From contig NZ_SSBL01000020.1 in NCBI RefSeq assembly GCF_004795105.1, forward strand, positions 1 to 64,000: DNA of 64,000 bases, written 5' to 3'. This DNA comes from Streptomyces sp. A0642. Lineage in GTDB: Bacteria; Actinomycetota; Actinomycetes; Streptomycetales; Streptomycetaceae. Shown here in pieces: positions 54,395-62,735 of the stretch; position 1 is the first letter of the stretch, and every line of letters starts with the position of its first letter. The position numbers and the translations under genes are program-made. The notes under the pieces were generated by a model. It searched no databases and was not told the origin of the DNA. It saw nothing but the letters and a program-made list of their open reading frames with translations.

Positions 54395-55960
54395 ATGGAC
54401 ATCCCCCGTTTCGGCATCCCCGAGAAGCTCGCCGACCGCATGAGCATGGCCGAGCAGCACGAGTACCTCCGCACCCGGCTGACGCGACGCGGGGTGCTGC
54501 GTACGGGTGTGGCGACCGCGGCCGTGGCCGGCCTCGGGACCTCGCTCGCCGCCTCCCCCGCGTACGCCGCGCCTTCGGCGGCCGCCTCGCGCAGCACCAC
54601 CCGGGTGGACGGCTCGCTGGTCGCGCCGTTCGGCCGCCACCTGGCCTACGGCGCCGACGCGCAGACGCAGATGACGGTCTCCTGGCAGGTCCCGTTCGCC
54701 GTGCGCCGTCCGTACGTCCGCATCGGCCTCGAGCCGTGGGCACTGAGCCGCAGGATCGACGCCGAGGTGCGCCACCTGACGACGCCGCTGCTGGACGACG
54801 GCAGGATCGCGGCCGCCGAGCAGTACTACGTCCATGCCGCCCTGGAGCGGCTGAAGCCCGGCACCACGTACTACTACGGCGTCGGCCACGACGGCTTCGA
54901 CCCGGCCGACCCCCGCAACCTGGGCACGCTCGGCACCTTCACCACCGCCCCTTCGCGCGCTGAGAAGTTCACCTTCACCGCCTTCGGCGACCAGGGCGTC
55001 AGCTACCACGCACTCGGCAACGACCAGCTGATCCTCGGCCAGAACCCCGCCTTCCACCTGCACGCGGGCGACATCTGCTACGCCGACCCGTCGGGCTCCG
55101 GGCGGCCGGGCGACACCTATGACGCGCGCACCTGGGACCAGTTCCTGGCGCAGACCGAGACGGTCTCCAAGACGGTGCCGTGGATGGTGACGACCGGCAA
55201 CCACGACATGGAGGCCTGGTACTCGCCGGACGGCTACGGCGGCCAGAACGCCCGCTGGACCCTGCCGGACAACGGCCCGGACCCGGTGAACCAGCCCGGC
55301 GCCTACTCCTTCACGCACGGCAACGTCGGCGTGATCGCGCTCGACGCCAACGACGTCTCGTACGAGATCCCCGCCAACTTCGGCATCAGCGAAGGCCGCC
55401 AGACCCGCTGGCTGGACCGGCGCCTGGGCGAGCTGCGGGCGCGCCGCGACATCGACTTCCTGGTGGTCTTCTTCCACCACTGCGCCTTCTCCACGACCAA
55501 CGCGCACGCCTCGGACGGCGGGGTGCGGGACGCCTGGGTGCCGCTCTTCGAGAAGCACCAGGTGGACCTGGTCGTCAACGGACACAACCACGTCTACGAG
55601 CGCACCGACGCGATCCTGAAGAACGCGGTCCGGCGCGAGGTCCCGATCGGCGAGCGCACCGACCCGACGCGGGACGGCATCGTGTACGTCACCGCGGGCG
55701 GCGCGGGCAAGGCGCTGTACGACTTCCCGGTACCCGACAGCTACGAGGGGCATGTCGCGGACCGGGAGAGCGTGGACACGTACCACGTGGTCAAGGGCGG
55801 CGGAAAGGCCGTCGAGACCGTGGAGTGGTCGCGGGTGCGCTACACCGGTTTCTCGTTCCTCGCGGTGGAGGTGGAGCCCGGACGGCACCCGCGGATGAAG
55901 GTCACCGCGCTCGCCGAGTCGGGCGAGCGCATCGACCACTTCGAGATCAGCCGCGGCTGA
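54395..55960 (+). CDS. Secreted purple acid phosphatase-like metallophosphoesterase
   Basis: 521 residues. Tat signal placed after a 45-residue lead (RTRLTRRGVLRTGVATAAVAG, ending PAYAAPS). An N-terminal fibronectin-like domain (DAQTQMTVSWQVPF, LKPGTTYYYGVGHDG) precedes the catalytic domain with FTAFGDQG, FHLHAGDICYAD, MVTTGNHDMEAWYS, VVFFHHCAF and VVNGHNHVYERTD. These are the seven-ligand blocks of purple acid phosphatases with a Fe-metal centre. It likely frees phosphate from extracellular esters. ATG 54395 has GGAGG nine bases upstream. Divergent from leuB with about 130 bp between; no clear PHO box seen. Confidence 0.92.
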   Translation: MDIPRFGIPEKLADRMSMAEQHEYLRTRLTRRGVLRTGVATAAVAGLGTSLAASPAYAAPSAAASRSTTRVDGSLVAPFGRHLAYGADAQTQMTVSWQVPFAVRRPYVRIGLEPWALSRRIDAEVRHLTTPLLDDGRIAAAEQYYVHAALERLKPGTTYYYGVGHDGFDPADPRNLGTLGTFTTAPSRAEKFTFTAFGDQGVSYHALGNDQLILGQNPAFHLHAGDICYADPSGSGRPGDTYDARTWDQFLAQTETVSKTVPWMVTTGNHDMEAWYSPDGYGGQNARWTLPDNGPDPVNQPGAYSFTHGNVGVIALDANDVSYEIPANFGISEGRQTRWLDRRLGELRARRDIDFLVVFFHHCAFSTTNAHASDGGVRDAWVPLFEKHQVDLVVNGHNHVYERTDAILKNAVRREVPIGERTDPTRDGIVYVTAGGAGKALYDFPVPDSYEGHVADRESVDTYHVVKGGGKAVETVEWSRVRYTGFSFLAVEVEPGRHPRMKVTALAESGERIDHFEISRG

Positions 55961-56030
55961 GCGTCGCCGGCTGACGGACGTACGCCGGCTGAGGAACGTG
56001 ACGCCGGCCGGCAGACGTACGGCCCCGGGC

Positions 56031-56162
56031 TCAGTGACCGGTGGAGCCGCCGTTGTCCCTGCGGTCGAGGGCGCGCTGCAGGGCGGCGGCGGCATTCTGC
56101 CGCTCCGACTCGGTCGGGCGGTGGGTGTGGCGGACGCGGCGGCGGACAGTGGTCTCGGCCAT
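56031..56162 (-). CDS. Small 43-residue protein, unknown function
   Basis: Too short for the usual length cut-off but convincing: ATG 56162 with AAGGAG ten bases upstream, codon use like its neighbours, and protein MAETTVRRRVRHTHRPTESE followed by RQNAAAALQRALDRRDN. It is strongly basic at the N-terminus and then forms an amphipathic helix. It is convergent with the phosphatase gene. It may bind nucleic acid or be a small Streptomyces-wide hypothetical; no function can be claimed. Confidence 0.6.
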   Translation of the reverse strand: MAETTVRRRVRHTHRPTESERQNAAAALQRALDRRDNGGSTGH

Positions 56163-56311
56163 GGTGGATCGACTCCTTGAGATCGCGAGGATTTCGAGAT
56201 CGAAAAATCGTGAACGTGATGTCGAGATCAGGGATTTCGAGGCGCCGGAAGGGGCGGGGAGCAGGCGCCGCAGGGGTTGCCTGCTTCGGGGCGCGCGCTC
56301 ACGACCGCCAG

Positions 56312-56327
56312 TCGCTTGATCAAGCGA
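56312..56327. promoter_or_regulatory. 16-bp perfect palindrome
   Basis: TCGCTTGATCAAGCGA reads the same on both strands and lies 150 bp upstream of the 43-codon gene. Its CTTGATCAAG centre is typical of dimeric repressor sites. The regulator is unknown. Confidence 0.5.
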
Positions 56328-56535
56328 GACGTTCGGCTTCTACAAAGCTAGAACAGCTACGCCGGTCTGTCTCCACAATTACTCGGACTTCCTACTATCT
56401 GAGACGGAGGTTTACGCGCGCTCGCCCTCCGTTCACTCTCAGCTCCCTGATGAGCGCCCGGACGGCGAGTGATCGTGCGGCTCGGGGGTGGTGACGCAGC
56501 CCACGTGACGCGTCGGCCGCTCCGGTCCGGGAGCG

Positions 56536-56664
56536 GTGGTACCGCACCCGCGGAGCGGCCTGATCACCCCGGACGTCACGATCGTCGACGGGTTCGAGCG
56601 GACGGTGGACGGCTTCCTCGGAATAGCCGCTACGGGGGGCAACACCGGCAAGATGCGCTCCGTG
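56536..56664 (+). pseudogene. Remnant of a zinc-free quinone/curcumin-reductase-like oxidoreductase (C-terminus only)
   Basis: The frame reads LITPDVTIVDGFERTVDGF then LGIAATGGNTGKM. This closely follows the last 40 residues of NADPH-dependent medium-chain reductases of the CurA group, whose ends read like VVDGFERAPEAFLGL...NTGKMLVRV. No upstream nucleotide-binding domain, start or ribosome site exists in this frame, and it runs into the acetyltransferase gene on the other strand without a proper stop. I read it as a decayed gene end. Chance similarity cannot be excluded without a search. Confidence 0.4.
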
Positions 56665-56704
56665 CCGGTGCTCCGAGCCCCTCCGGAGGCCGAGGACGCG
56701 GAAC

Positions 56705-57259
56705 TCACAGCACGTCCCCGTCCCGCCAGTCGAAGACCAGCGTCCGTGCGGCTGTTCCGTCCGAGGGGACCACCGCCCCAGCGACCCCCTGGACGTACGT
56801 ACTGCCCTCCTCCTCCGGCAGCCGCTCCACCCCGTGCGAACCCTGCACCGCGATCCGGCCCGGCCACACCGTCCAGCCGCGCCCGGTGTAGAGCGCGGCC
56901 CCGGCGGCGGAGGCGGACAGGGCCCCGAAGGCGTACGCCCCGTCGACGACCTCCTCCAGCGCGGCCATGACCTGTCCTCCCAGCCCTTCCCGCCGCCGGT
57001 CCGCACGGACGGCGACGCCCTCCACGTAACCGATGCGGCGGGAGCGGCCCGCGTGGACCACCCTCCGCTGCACGACACTGCCGTGCGCGAGCAGCCCGCT
57101 CCCGTCCCGAACGCAGGCGTGGAGGCCGCCGAGCGTGTGGTCCCAGTCCTCTTCGCTGAACCCGCCCTCGAAGGCGCTGTCCAGGAACGCGTGGATCTCG
57201 TCGAGCGCGGGCCGGGCCAGCCGGCAGGTGTGCTCGGTGTGCAGGGTCGGCTCAGTCAT
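56705..57259 (-). CDS. aac(2')-I-like: Aminoglycoside 2'-N-acetyltransferase-like GNAT protein
   Basis: 184 residues, the AAC(2')-I length. The order EEDWDHTLGGLHACV, IGYVEGVAVRADRRREGLGG (acetyl-CoA loop), GALSASAAGAALYTGRGW and the C-terminal LVFDWRDGDVL closely follow mycobacterial AAC(2')-Ic as I remember it (DWEHTLGGMHA, GYVEGVAVRADWRG, ASRGW, CDWRAGDVW). These enzymes acetylate the 2'-amino group of gentamicin, tobramycin and related drugs. Intrinsic chromosomal copies may have another native substrate. ATG 57259 is chosen for the conserved N-terminus, with GGGAGG upstream. Divergent from the phospholipid cassette with about 100 bp between. Confidence 0.82.
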   Translation of the reverse strand: MTEPTLHTEHTCRLARPALDEIHAFLDSAFEGGFSEEDWDHTLGGLHACVRDGSGLLAHGSVVQRRVVHAGRSRRIGYVEGVAVRADRRREGLGGQVMAALEEVVDGAYAFGALSASAAGAALYTGRGWTVWPGRIAVQGSHGVERLPEEEGSTYVQGVAGAVVPSDGTAARTLVFDWRDGDVL

Positions 57260-57359
57260 GCTCCCCAGCCTCCCAGGCACCGCCCCCACCAGGTACTCAG
57301 CCACCGGGTGAGTATCCGGACCGTGTCGAAAGGCCCTGCGGCGGACGAGAGTTGACCCC

Positions 57360-57932
57360 ATGAACGGCCTCTACGCTCTCAAGCCCTGGTACGCGGACCG
57401 GCTCTCCGGCCTTCGCGCCTCGCTGGTCCGCCGGGAGGTGTCGCCCGACACCCTCACCGCCGCCGGTGTCGTCGCCGCGGCCGGCGCCGCAACCGCCCTC
57501 GCCCGGCTGCCCACCGGGATCGCGGCGCTTCCGGTCGCCGTGCTGCTCGCGGCCCGCCTCGCCTTCGCCAACCTGGACGGGGCCCTGGCCCGCGACACGG
57601 GCCGCACGACGCGGCGCGGTGCGGTGCTCAACGAGCTCGGCGACCGGGTCGCGGACCTGGTGGTGCTGGCGGGGTTCCTGGCGCTCGCCCCGCTGTGGCT
57701 GGTGGCGGTCGCCGCGCTCGCGGCGACGCTGCCGTCGTGGGTGTCGCTGGCCGGCGCGGCGGCGGGGGCGCCCCGGCGCAACGGCGGGCCGGTCGGCAAG
57801 ACCGAGCGCTGCCTGCTGGTCGTGGTCGCCGCGGCGAGCGGCTGGGCCGTACCGGTGCTGATCGTGATCGCCGCCGGTTCGCTGCTCACGGCGGCGACCC
57901 GGCTGGCCGGGCTGTGGAGGGAGCTGGCCTGA
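57360..57932 (+). CDS. CDP-alcohol phosphatidyltransferase-like membrane protein with altered active site
   Basis: 190 residues with about five helices. The CDP-AP signature D-xx-DG-xx-AR-x8-G-xxx-D-xxx-D is recognisable as DGALAR, then G87, then NELGD. However, the first Asp is Ala70 and the third is Asn91; only Asp73 and Asp95 remain. In characterised members the four Asp hold two metal ions, so activity may be lost or changed. Family members transfer a phosphatidyl group from CDP-diacylglycerol to an alcohol. First gene of a three-gene overlapping operon with CdsA-like and PlsC-like genes. Confidence 0.82.
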   Translation: MNGLYALKPWYADRLSGLRASLVRREVSPDTLTAAGVVAAAGAATALARLPTGIAALPVAVLLAARLAFANLDGALARDTGRTTRRGAVLNELGDRVADLVVLAGFLALAPLWLVAVAALAATLPSWVSLAGAAAGAPRRNGGPVGKTERCLLVVVAAASGWAVPVLIVIAAGSLLTAATRLAGLWRELA

Positions 57933-58789
57933 GCGCCGTACTGATCGCCGAGGAGGCCGCCGTACGGGCGGTGCCGCTGGTGGCGGGCGTGCTGGGGGCG
58001 GGCGGGGTCGCGGTCGCGGTCCTCCCCTCGAAGGTGCGGATGCGCGCCGAGCTGCGCAGGCGGTGGCGGACCTGGGCCCTGGTCGCTCCGGTCTTCCTGG
58101 GGGCGTATTTCCTGGGCGGCGGCGGGACGTACGCGCTGGCCGCGGGGCTCGGGGTGATCGCCGCGAGCGAGTTCGTCCGGATGGCGGGGCTGCGGCGCGG
58201 CGACCATGTGGTGCTGGCAGCGGCCGCGGTCACCCTCCCGGCACTGGCCTGGCTGGCGCCGCACCTTCTGGACCTGCGGGCGGCGGCCCTGCTGATGGTC
58301 GCGGCCGCACTGCCGTCGGTGCTGGCCGGGGACGACCGGACGGGCTTCACCCGCACGGCCCGCACCGCCTTCGGGCTGCTGTGGATCCCCGTCGCGCTGA
58401 CCGGTCTGGTGACGCTCGGCGAGACGGCCGTGGCGGTGGGCCTCGCGGTGGCGCTCGGCGATGTGGGCGCCTGGTGCGGCGGCACGGCGCTGGGCCGGAG
58501 CGGTCCGCTCGCCCGGCCCCTGTCGCCGCTCTCCCCCCACAAGACCTGGGCGGGCGTGCTCGGCGCGGCCGTCGCGACGGCCGTACTCCTGCTCGTGCTC
58601 GGCGAGTTCAGCCTCCCGCTGTGGGCGGCGGTGGTCGCCGGCTGCGTGCTCGGCGACCTGATCGAGTCCATGGTCAAGCGCGAGTCGGGGGTCAAGGACG
58701 CGGGCAGCTGGCTGCCCGGCTTCGGCGGGCTGCTCGACCGGATCGACTCCCTGCTGGTGGCCCTTCTCCTGGCGACGGTGATGACGTGA
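57914..58789 (+). CDS. Phosphatidate cytidylyltransferase-like (CdsA) membrane protein
   Basis: About 291 residues, seven or eight predicted helices. The C-terminal CTP-transferase signature is present: PLSPHKTWAGVLGA, VLGDLIESMVKRESGVKD and SWLPGFGGLLDRIDS. The usual PGHGG has Phe in place of His. CdsA makes CDP-diacylglycerol from phosphatidate and CTP at the membrane. GTG 57914 gives a 19-bp overlap with the previous gene but a weak ribosome site; a CTG at 57929 follows GGAGG at eight bases and would overlap by four, so the true start is uncertain. It is probably a paralogue of the housekeeping cdsA. Confidence 0.88.
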   Translation: MEGAGLSAVLIAEEAAVRAVPLVAGVLGAGGVAVAVLPSKVRMRAELRRRWRTWALVAPVFLGAYFLGGGGTYALAAGLGVIAASEFVRMAGLRRGDHVVLAAAAVTLPALAWLAPHLLDLRAAALLMVAAALPSVLAGDDRTGFTRTARTAFGLLWIPVALTGLVTLGETAVAVGLAVALGDVGAWCGGTALGRSGPLARPLSPLSPHKTWAGVLGAAVATAVLLLVLGEFSLPLWAAVVAGCVLGDLIESMVKRESGVKDAGSWLPGFGGLLDRIDSLLVALLLATVMT

Positions 58790-59997
58790 GGGGCGCGCTC
58801 CTGGACCTTCCTGCCCGGGTCGTGCTCCCGCGCCGCTCCCGCCGCGCAGGCGCCGCGCTCCGGCGCGGGCTGTGGTGGGTCGTGCTGAGCCTCACCGGCG
58901 GGGTCGAGCGGCGCGGCCGGCTGCCGCGCGGCGGCTGTGTGGTGGTCGCCAACCACTCCTCGCACGCGGACACGGCGGCGCTCCTCGCGGCACTCGACGC
59001 CCGGCACAGCCCGGCGATCGGTGCGGCGGCCGACTACTGGTTCGCCTCCCCGTGGCGGCGGCGGATCTGCCGCCGGCTGGCGGCGGGCTTCCCGGTGCGG
59101 CGGGGCGGCGGCGGGATGGAGGACCTGCTCACGATGGCCGGGGAGCTGCGGGCGGGCCGCGCTGTCGTCCTGTTCCCCGAGGGGACCCGGGCGCAGGACG
59201 GAGAGCTGGGCTCCTTCCACCGGGGCGCGCTGGTGCTGGCCGAGGAGGCGGGCGTGCCGGTGGTGCCGGTGGGGATCGCCGGCACGGACCGGCTGCTGCC
59301 CAAGCACGGGCGGCTGCGTTCGGCGCTGGTCCGGGTGACGATCGGTGAGCCGCTGCCCCCGGCCGTGACCCCGGAAGGGGCCCGCGACGCGGTGGTCGCG
59401 CTGCATGCCCGTACGGTCTGCGAGCCGCTGCGGGACTCCGCGACGCGACGCCGGATGGCGGCGGTCGTCACCTCGCGCGGGGGCCTGCCGCTGGCGTTCT
59501 GCTGGGCGCTGGCCGAGGCCCTGAGCTGGCCGCTGATGCCGGAGCTGCTGCTCGGCGCGGTGTGCGTGGCGGTGCCGCGCGCGGCCTTGAAGATGTCGCT
59601 CGGCGCGCTGGCGGGCAGCCTGGCGGGCGGTCTGCTGGCGCTGCACCTGGCCTCGGCCGGCGTCCACCTGCCGGCGCCGCTGACCACGGAGCGGATGCGG
59701 GCGGAGGTCCGGCACGAACTGGCCCTGGAGGGCGCCTCGGCCGTGCGCCACCAGCCGTGGAACGGGATCCCGTTCAAGGTGTACGGCGCCGAGGCGGGCC
59801 GCGCCGGAGTCCCCGCGCCGGAGTGGCTGGCCGCGTCGGCGGCGGCCCGCGGCTCGCGCACCCTGACGGTGGGCCTCGCCTTCGCCGGCTTCGGCCTGCT
59901 GCTGCGCCGCCACCGCCGCCAGTACGGCCGCTACCTGGTGCTGCTGGGCGGCGGGTTCGCGGCGGGGCTGTCGTTGATCGTGCACGGCTGGGGGTGA
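58786..59997 (+). CDS. PlsC-like acyltransferase fused to a DedA/VTT-like membrane domain
   Basis: 403 residues. Residues about 1-210 are a lysophospholipid acyltransferase: VVVANHSSHADTAALLA (NHxxxxD), RAVVLFPEGTRAQDGE and VPVVPVGIAGTDRLLP. From about 230 a second domain has helices and the pattern LAFCWALAEALSWPLMPELL, then LGALAGSLAGGL and PWNGIPFKVYGAEAG, which follows the YqaA/DedA (VTT) family, some of whose members move phospholipids or undecaprenyl phosphate across membranes. GTG 58786 overlaps the CdsA-like stop by 4 bp. The fusion would join lipid acylation with translocation. Confidence 0.85.
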   Translation: MRGALLDLPARVVLPRRSRRAGAALRRGLWWVVLSLTGGVERRGRLPRGGCVVVANHSSHADTAALLAALDARHSPAIGAAADYWFASPWRRRICRRLAAGFPVRRGGGGMEDLLTMAGELRAGRAVVLFPEGTRAQDGELGSFHRGALVLAEEAGVPVVPVGIAGTDRLLPKHGRLRSALVRVTIGEPLPPAVTPEGARDAVVALHARTVCEPLRDSATRRRMAAVVTSRGGLPLAFCWALAEALSWPLMPELLLGAVCVAVPRAALKMSLGALAGSLAGGLLALHLASAGVHLPAPLTTERMRAEVRHELALEGASAVRHQPWNGIPFKVYGAEAGRAGVPAPEWLAASAAARGSRTLTVGLAFAGFGLLLRRHRRQYGRYLVLLGGGFAAGLSLIVHGWG

Positions 59998-60059
59998 GCG
60001 CGGCCCGGGGCGGCCGGGACGCTTTCCCGTACTGCCCGGACCGCGCCCGGAGAGCGAAA

Positions 60060-60097
60060 CCGCCTCCCGGCCGGCAGGGGAACCGGACGGGAGGCGG
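60060..60097. terminator. Convergent terminator hairpin
   Basis: 10-bp stem CCGCCTCCCG / CGGGAGGCGG with an 18-base loop containing a CCGG pair. It lies between the lipid cassette and the convergent P5C dehydrogenase gene. Confidence 0.75.
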
Positions 60098-60139
60098 AGT
60101 GGGTCGCGGGGCGCCGGGGGGGGCGGCGCCCCGCAGGTA

Positions 60140-61771
60140 TCAGCCCTGGTGGGGGTAGGTGTAGTCGGTCGGCGGGACCAGCGTCTCCTTGATGGCCCGG
60201 GTCAGGGTCCAGCGCTGGAGGTTCTGCGGGGCGCCTGCCTTGTCGTTCGTACCCGAGGCGCGGCCGCCGCCGAAGGGCTGCTGGCCGACGACGGCGCCGG
60301 TCGACTTGTCGTTGATGTAGAAGTTGCCCGCGGCGTACCGCAGCTTCTCCATCGTGTACGCGGCCGCGGCGCGGTCGTTCGCGATGACGGAACCGGTCAG
60401 GGCGTAGTCGGAGACCGACTCCATCTGCTCCAGCATCGCGTCGTAGTTCTCGTCCTCGTAGACGTGCACCGCGAGGATCGGGCCGAAGTACTCGGTCGTG
60501 AAGACCTCGTTCTCGGGGTCGCTGCACTCGATGACGGTCGGGCGGACGAAGTAGCCCACCGAGTCGTCGTACGTGCCGCCCGCGATGATCGTGCACGCCG
60601 GGTCGGCCGCGGCGCGGTCGATGGCGGCCTTGTTCTTCGCGAACGAGCGGTCGTCGATGACGGCGCCCATGAAGTGCGACAGGTCGGTGACGTCGCCCAT
60701 GGTGATGGCGTCGACCTCGGCCGCGAACTTCTCCTTGAAACCGGAGTTCCAGATGGAGGCCGGGACGTAGGCGCGCGAGGACGCCGAGCACTTCTGGCCC
60801 TGGTACTCGAAGGAGCCGCGGGTCAGCGCGGTCTTCAGGACCGCGTGGTCGGCCGACGGGTGGGCGACGACGAAGTCCTTGCCGCCGGTCTCGCCGACGA
60901 GGCGCGGGTAGGTGCGGTAGTTCGCGATGTTGTTGCCGACCGTCTTCCACAGGTGCTGGAAGGTGGGCGTCGAGCCGGTGAAGTGGATGCCGGCCAGGTC
61001 GCGGTGGTTCAGGGCCACCTCGGAGACGGCGATTCCGTCGCCGGTCACGAGGTTGATGACGCCCTTGGGGAGACCCGCCTCCTCCAGGAGCTGCATCAGC
61101 AGCACGGCGGCGTGGGTCTGCGTCGGGGACGGCTTCCACACGACGACGTTGCCCATGAGGGCGGGGGCGGTGGGCAGGTTGCCCGCGATGGCCGTGAAGT
61201 TGAACGGCGTGATCGCGTAGACGAAGCCCTCCAGCGGGCGGTGGTCCATGCGGTTCCACACGCCCGGGGAGTTGGCCGGGGGCTGCTCGGCGAGGATCTG
61301 GCGCGCGTAGTGCACGTTGAAGCGCCAGAAGTCGACGAGCTCACAGGGACAGTCGATCTCGGCCTGCTGGGCGGTCTTGCCCTGGCCGAGCATCGTGGAC
61401 GCGGCCATCGTCTCGCGCCAGGGGCCGGCGAGCAGCTCGGCGGCGCGCAGGATGATGGCGGCGCGGTCGTCGAAGGCCATCGCACGCCAGGCCGGGGCGG
61501 CGGCGAGGGCGGCGTCGATCGCGTCCTGCGCGTCCTGCTCGGTGGCGCCGGCGTACGTGCCGATGACGGCCTTGTGGTTGTGGGGCTGGACGACGTCGAA
61601 GCGCTCGCCGCCACCCATCCGCTTCTCGCCGCCGATGGTCATCGGCAGGTCGATCGGGTTCTGGCCGAGCTCCTTGAGCTTCGCCTCCAGCCGGGCGCGC
61701 TCCGGGGAGCCCGGGGCGTAGGAGTGGACCGGCTCGTTGACCGGCGCGGGGACCTGGGTGACAGCGTCCAT
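60140..61771 (-). CDS. 1-Pyrroline-5-carboxylate dehydrogenase
   Basis: 543 residues, the P5CDH length. Aldehyde dehydrogenase motifs: ITPFNFTAIAGNLPTAPA, FTGSTPTFQHLW, LVGETGGKDFVV (Glu) and FEYQGQKCSASSRAYVP (catalytic Cys), plus the P5CDH-type end QQPFGGGRASGTNDKAG. It oxidises glutamate semialdehyde to glutamate with NAD, the second step of proline breakdown. ATG 61771 has AAGGAG upstream. It starts 37 bp after the proline dehydrogenase gene, so both are in one operon controlled by the divergent PucR-type gene. Symbol varies (putA, rocA, pruA), so none is forced. Confidence 0.96.
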   Translation of the reverse strand: MDAVTQVPAPVNEPVHSYAPGSPERARLEAKLKELGQNPIDLPMTIGGEKRMGGGERFDVVQPHNHKAVIGTYAGATEQDAQDAIDAALAAAPAWRAMAFDDRAAIILRAAELLAGPWRETMAASTMLGQGKTAQQAEIDCPCELVDFWRFNVHYARQILAEQPPANSPGVWNRMDHRPLEGFVYAITPFNFTAIAGNLPTAPALMGNVVVWKPSPTQTHAAVLLMQLLEEAGLPKGVINLVTGDGIAVSEVALNHRDLAGIHFTGSTPTFQHLWKTVGNNIANYRTYPRLVGETGGKDFVVAHPSADHAVLKTALTRGSFEYQGQKCSASSRAYVPASIWNSGFKEKFAAEVDAITMGDVTDLSHFMGAVIDDRSFAKNKAAIDRAAADPACTIIAGGTYDDSVGYFVRPTVIECSDPENEVFTTEYFGPILAVHVYEDENYDAMLEQMESVSDYALTGSVIANDRAAAAYTMEKLRYAAGNFYINDKSTGAVVGQQPFGGGRASGTNDKAGAPQNLQRWTLTRAIKETLVPPTDYTYPHQG

Positions 61772-61808
61772 GGTTTCCGTGGCTCCTTCAGAGATAAAGG
61801 TGGGGGGC

Positions 61809-62735
61809 TCAGCCCTTGGTGAGGATGGAGCGGCCGAAGAACAGCAGGTTGGCCGGCTTCTCCGCGAGGCGGCGCATGAAGTAGCCGTACCAGTCGGTGC
61901 CGTACGCGGTGTAGACACGCATCCGGTGGCCCTCGGCCGCGAGGCGGACGTGCTCGTCGCTGCGGATGCCGTAGAGCATCTGGAACTCGTACTCGTCGAG
62001 CTTGCGGCCGGCCTTGCGGGCCAGTTCCTGGCCGATGGCGATGAGGCGCGGGTCGTGGGACCCGATCATCGGGTAGCCCTCGCCCTCCATCAGGGTCTTC
62101 AGGATGCGGACGTACGCCTTGTCGGTCTCGGCCTTGTCCTGGTACGCGACGGAGGCGGGCTCCTTGTAGGCGCCCTTCACGATGCGCACGCGGCTGCCTG
62201 CGTCGGCCAGGCGGCGGGCGTCGGCCTCGGTGCGGAAGAGGTAGGCCTGGATGACGCATCCGGTCTGCGGGTGGTCCTTCCGCAGTTCCTCGTGGATGGC
62301 GAACATCGAGTCGAGGGTGGTGTGGTCCTCGGCGTCCAGCGTGACCGTGGTGCCGATCGCGGCGGCGGCCTCGACGACCGGGCGGACGTTGGCGAGGGCC
62401 AGCTCGTGACCGTTCTCCAGCGCCTGGCCGAACATGGAGAGCTTGACGGACATCTCCGCCTTCGTGCCCAGGCCGAGCTCCTTGAGACGGCCGATGAGCT
62501 CCAGGTAGGCGTCGCGCGCCGCGGCGGCCTGCTCGGGGGTGGTGATGTCCTCGCCGACCACGTCGAGGGTGACTTCGAGGCCCTTGCCGGTGGCGTCCTC
62601 GATGACCGGGACGACCTGCTCGACCGTCTCACCGGCGATGAACCGGTCGACGACCTGCTTCGTGCCCGGGGCTGCCGAGATGAAACGGCGCATCTTGTCG
62701 CTGCGTGACGCGGCGAGAATCACGGGACCCAGCAC
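61809..62735 (-). CDS. putB: Monofunctional proline dehydrogenase
   Basis: 308 residues, the usual length of one-domain enzymes. FAD barrel motifs: VTLDVVGEDITTPEQA, KAEMSVKLSMFGQAL, TTVTLDAEDHTTLD, GCVIQAYLFRTEADARRLAD, RIVKGAYKEPASVAY and YGIRSDEHVRLAAEGHRMRVYT. It oxidises proline to pyrroline-5-carboxylate and passes electrons to the membrane quinone pool. GTG 62735 follows GGAGG at six bases; the upstream-extended frame lacks conservation. First gene of the put operon. Confidence 0.95.
   Translation of the reverse strand: MLGPVILAASRSDKMRRFISAAPGTKQVVDRFIAGETVEQVVPVIEDATGKGLEVTLDVVGEDITTPEQAAAARDAYLELIGRLKELGLGTKAEMSVKLSMFGQALENGHELALANVRPVVEAAAAIGTTVTLDAEDHTTLDSMFAIHEELRKDHPQTGCVIQAYLFRTEADARRLADAGSRVRIVKGAYKEPASVAYQDKAETDKAYVRILKTLMEGEGYPMIGSHDPRLIAIGQELARKAGRKLDEYEFQMLYGIRSDEHVRLAAEGHRMRVYTAYGTDWYGYFMRRLAEKPANLLFFGRSILTKG

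Larger units (their letters stand above)
56163..56704. other. 542-bp gene-poor region
   Basis: Lower GC than the surroundings. It holds an inverted repeat TTTCGA-GA-TCGAAA (56192-56205), a perfect 16-bp palindrome (56312-56327), and an imperfect hairpin around 56400-56445. The right part keeps a reading frame resembling the end of an oxidoreductase (56536-56664). No intact gene is supported. Confidence 0.6.

Noticed and set aside
55961..56030. CGCCGGCTGA repeated three times after the phosphatase gene
   Set aside because: Short, irregular GC-rich repeats without a hairpin of note.
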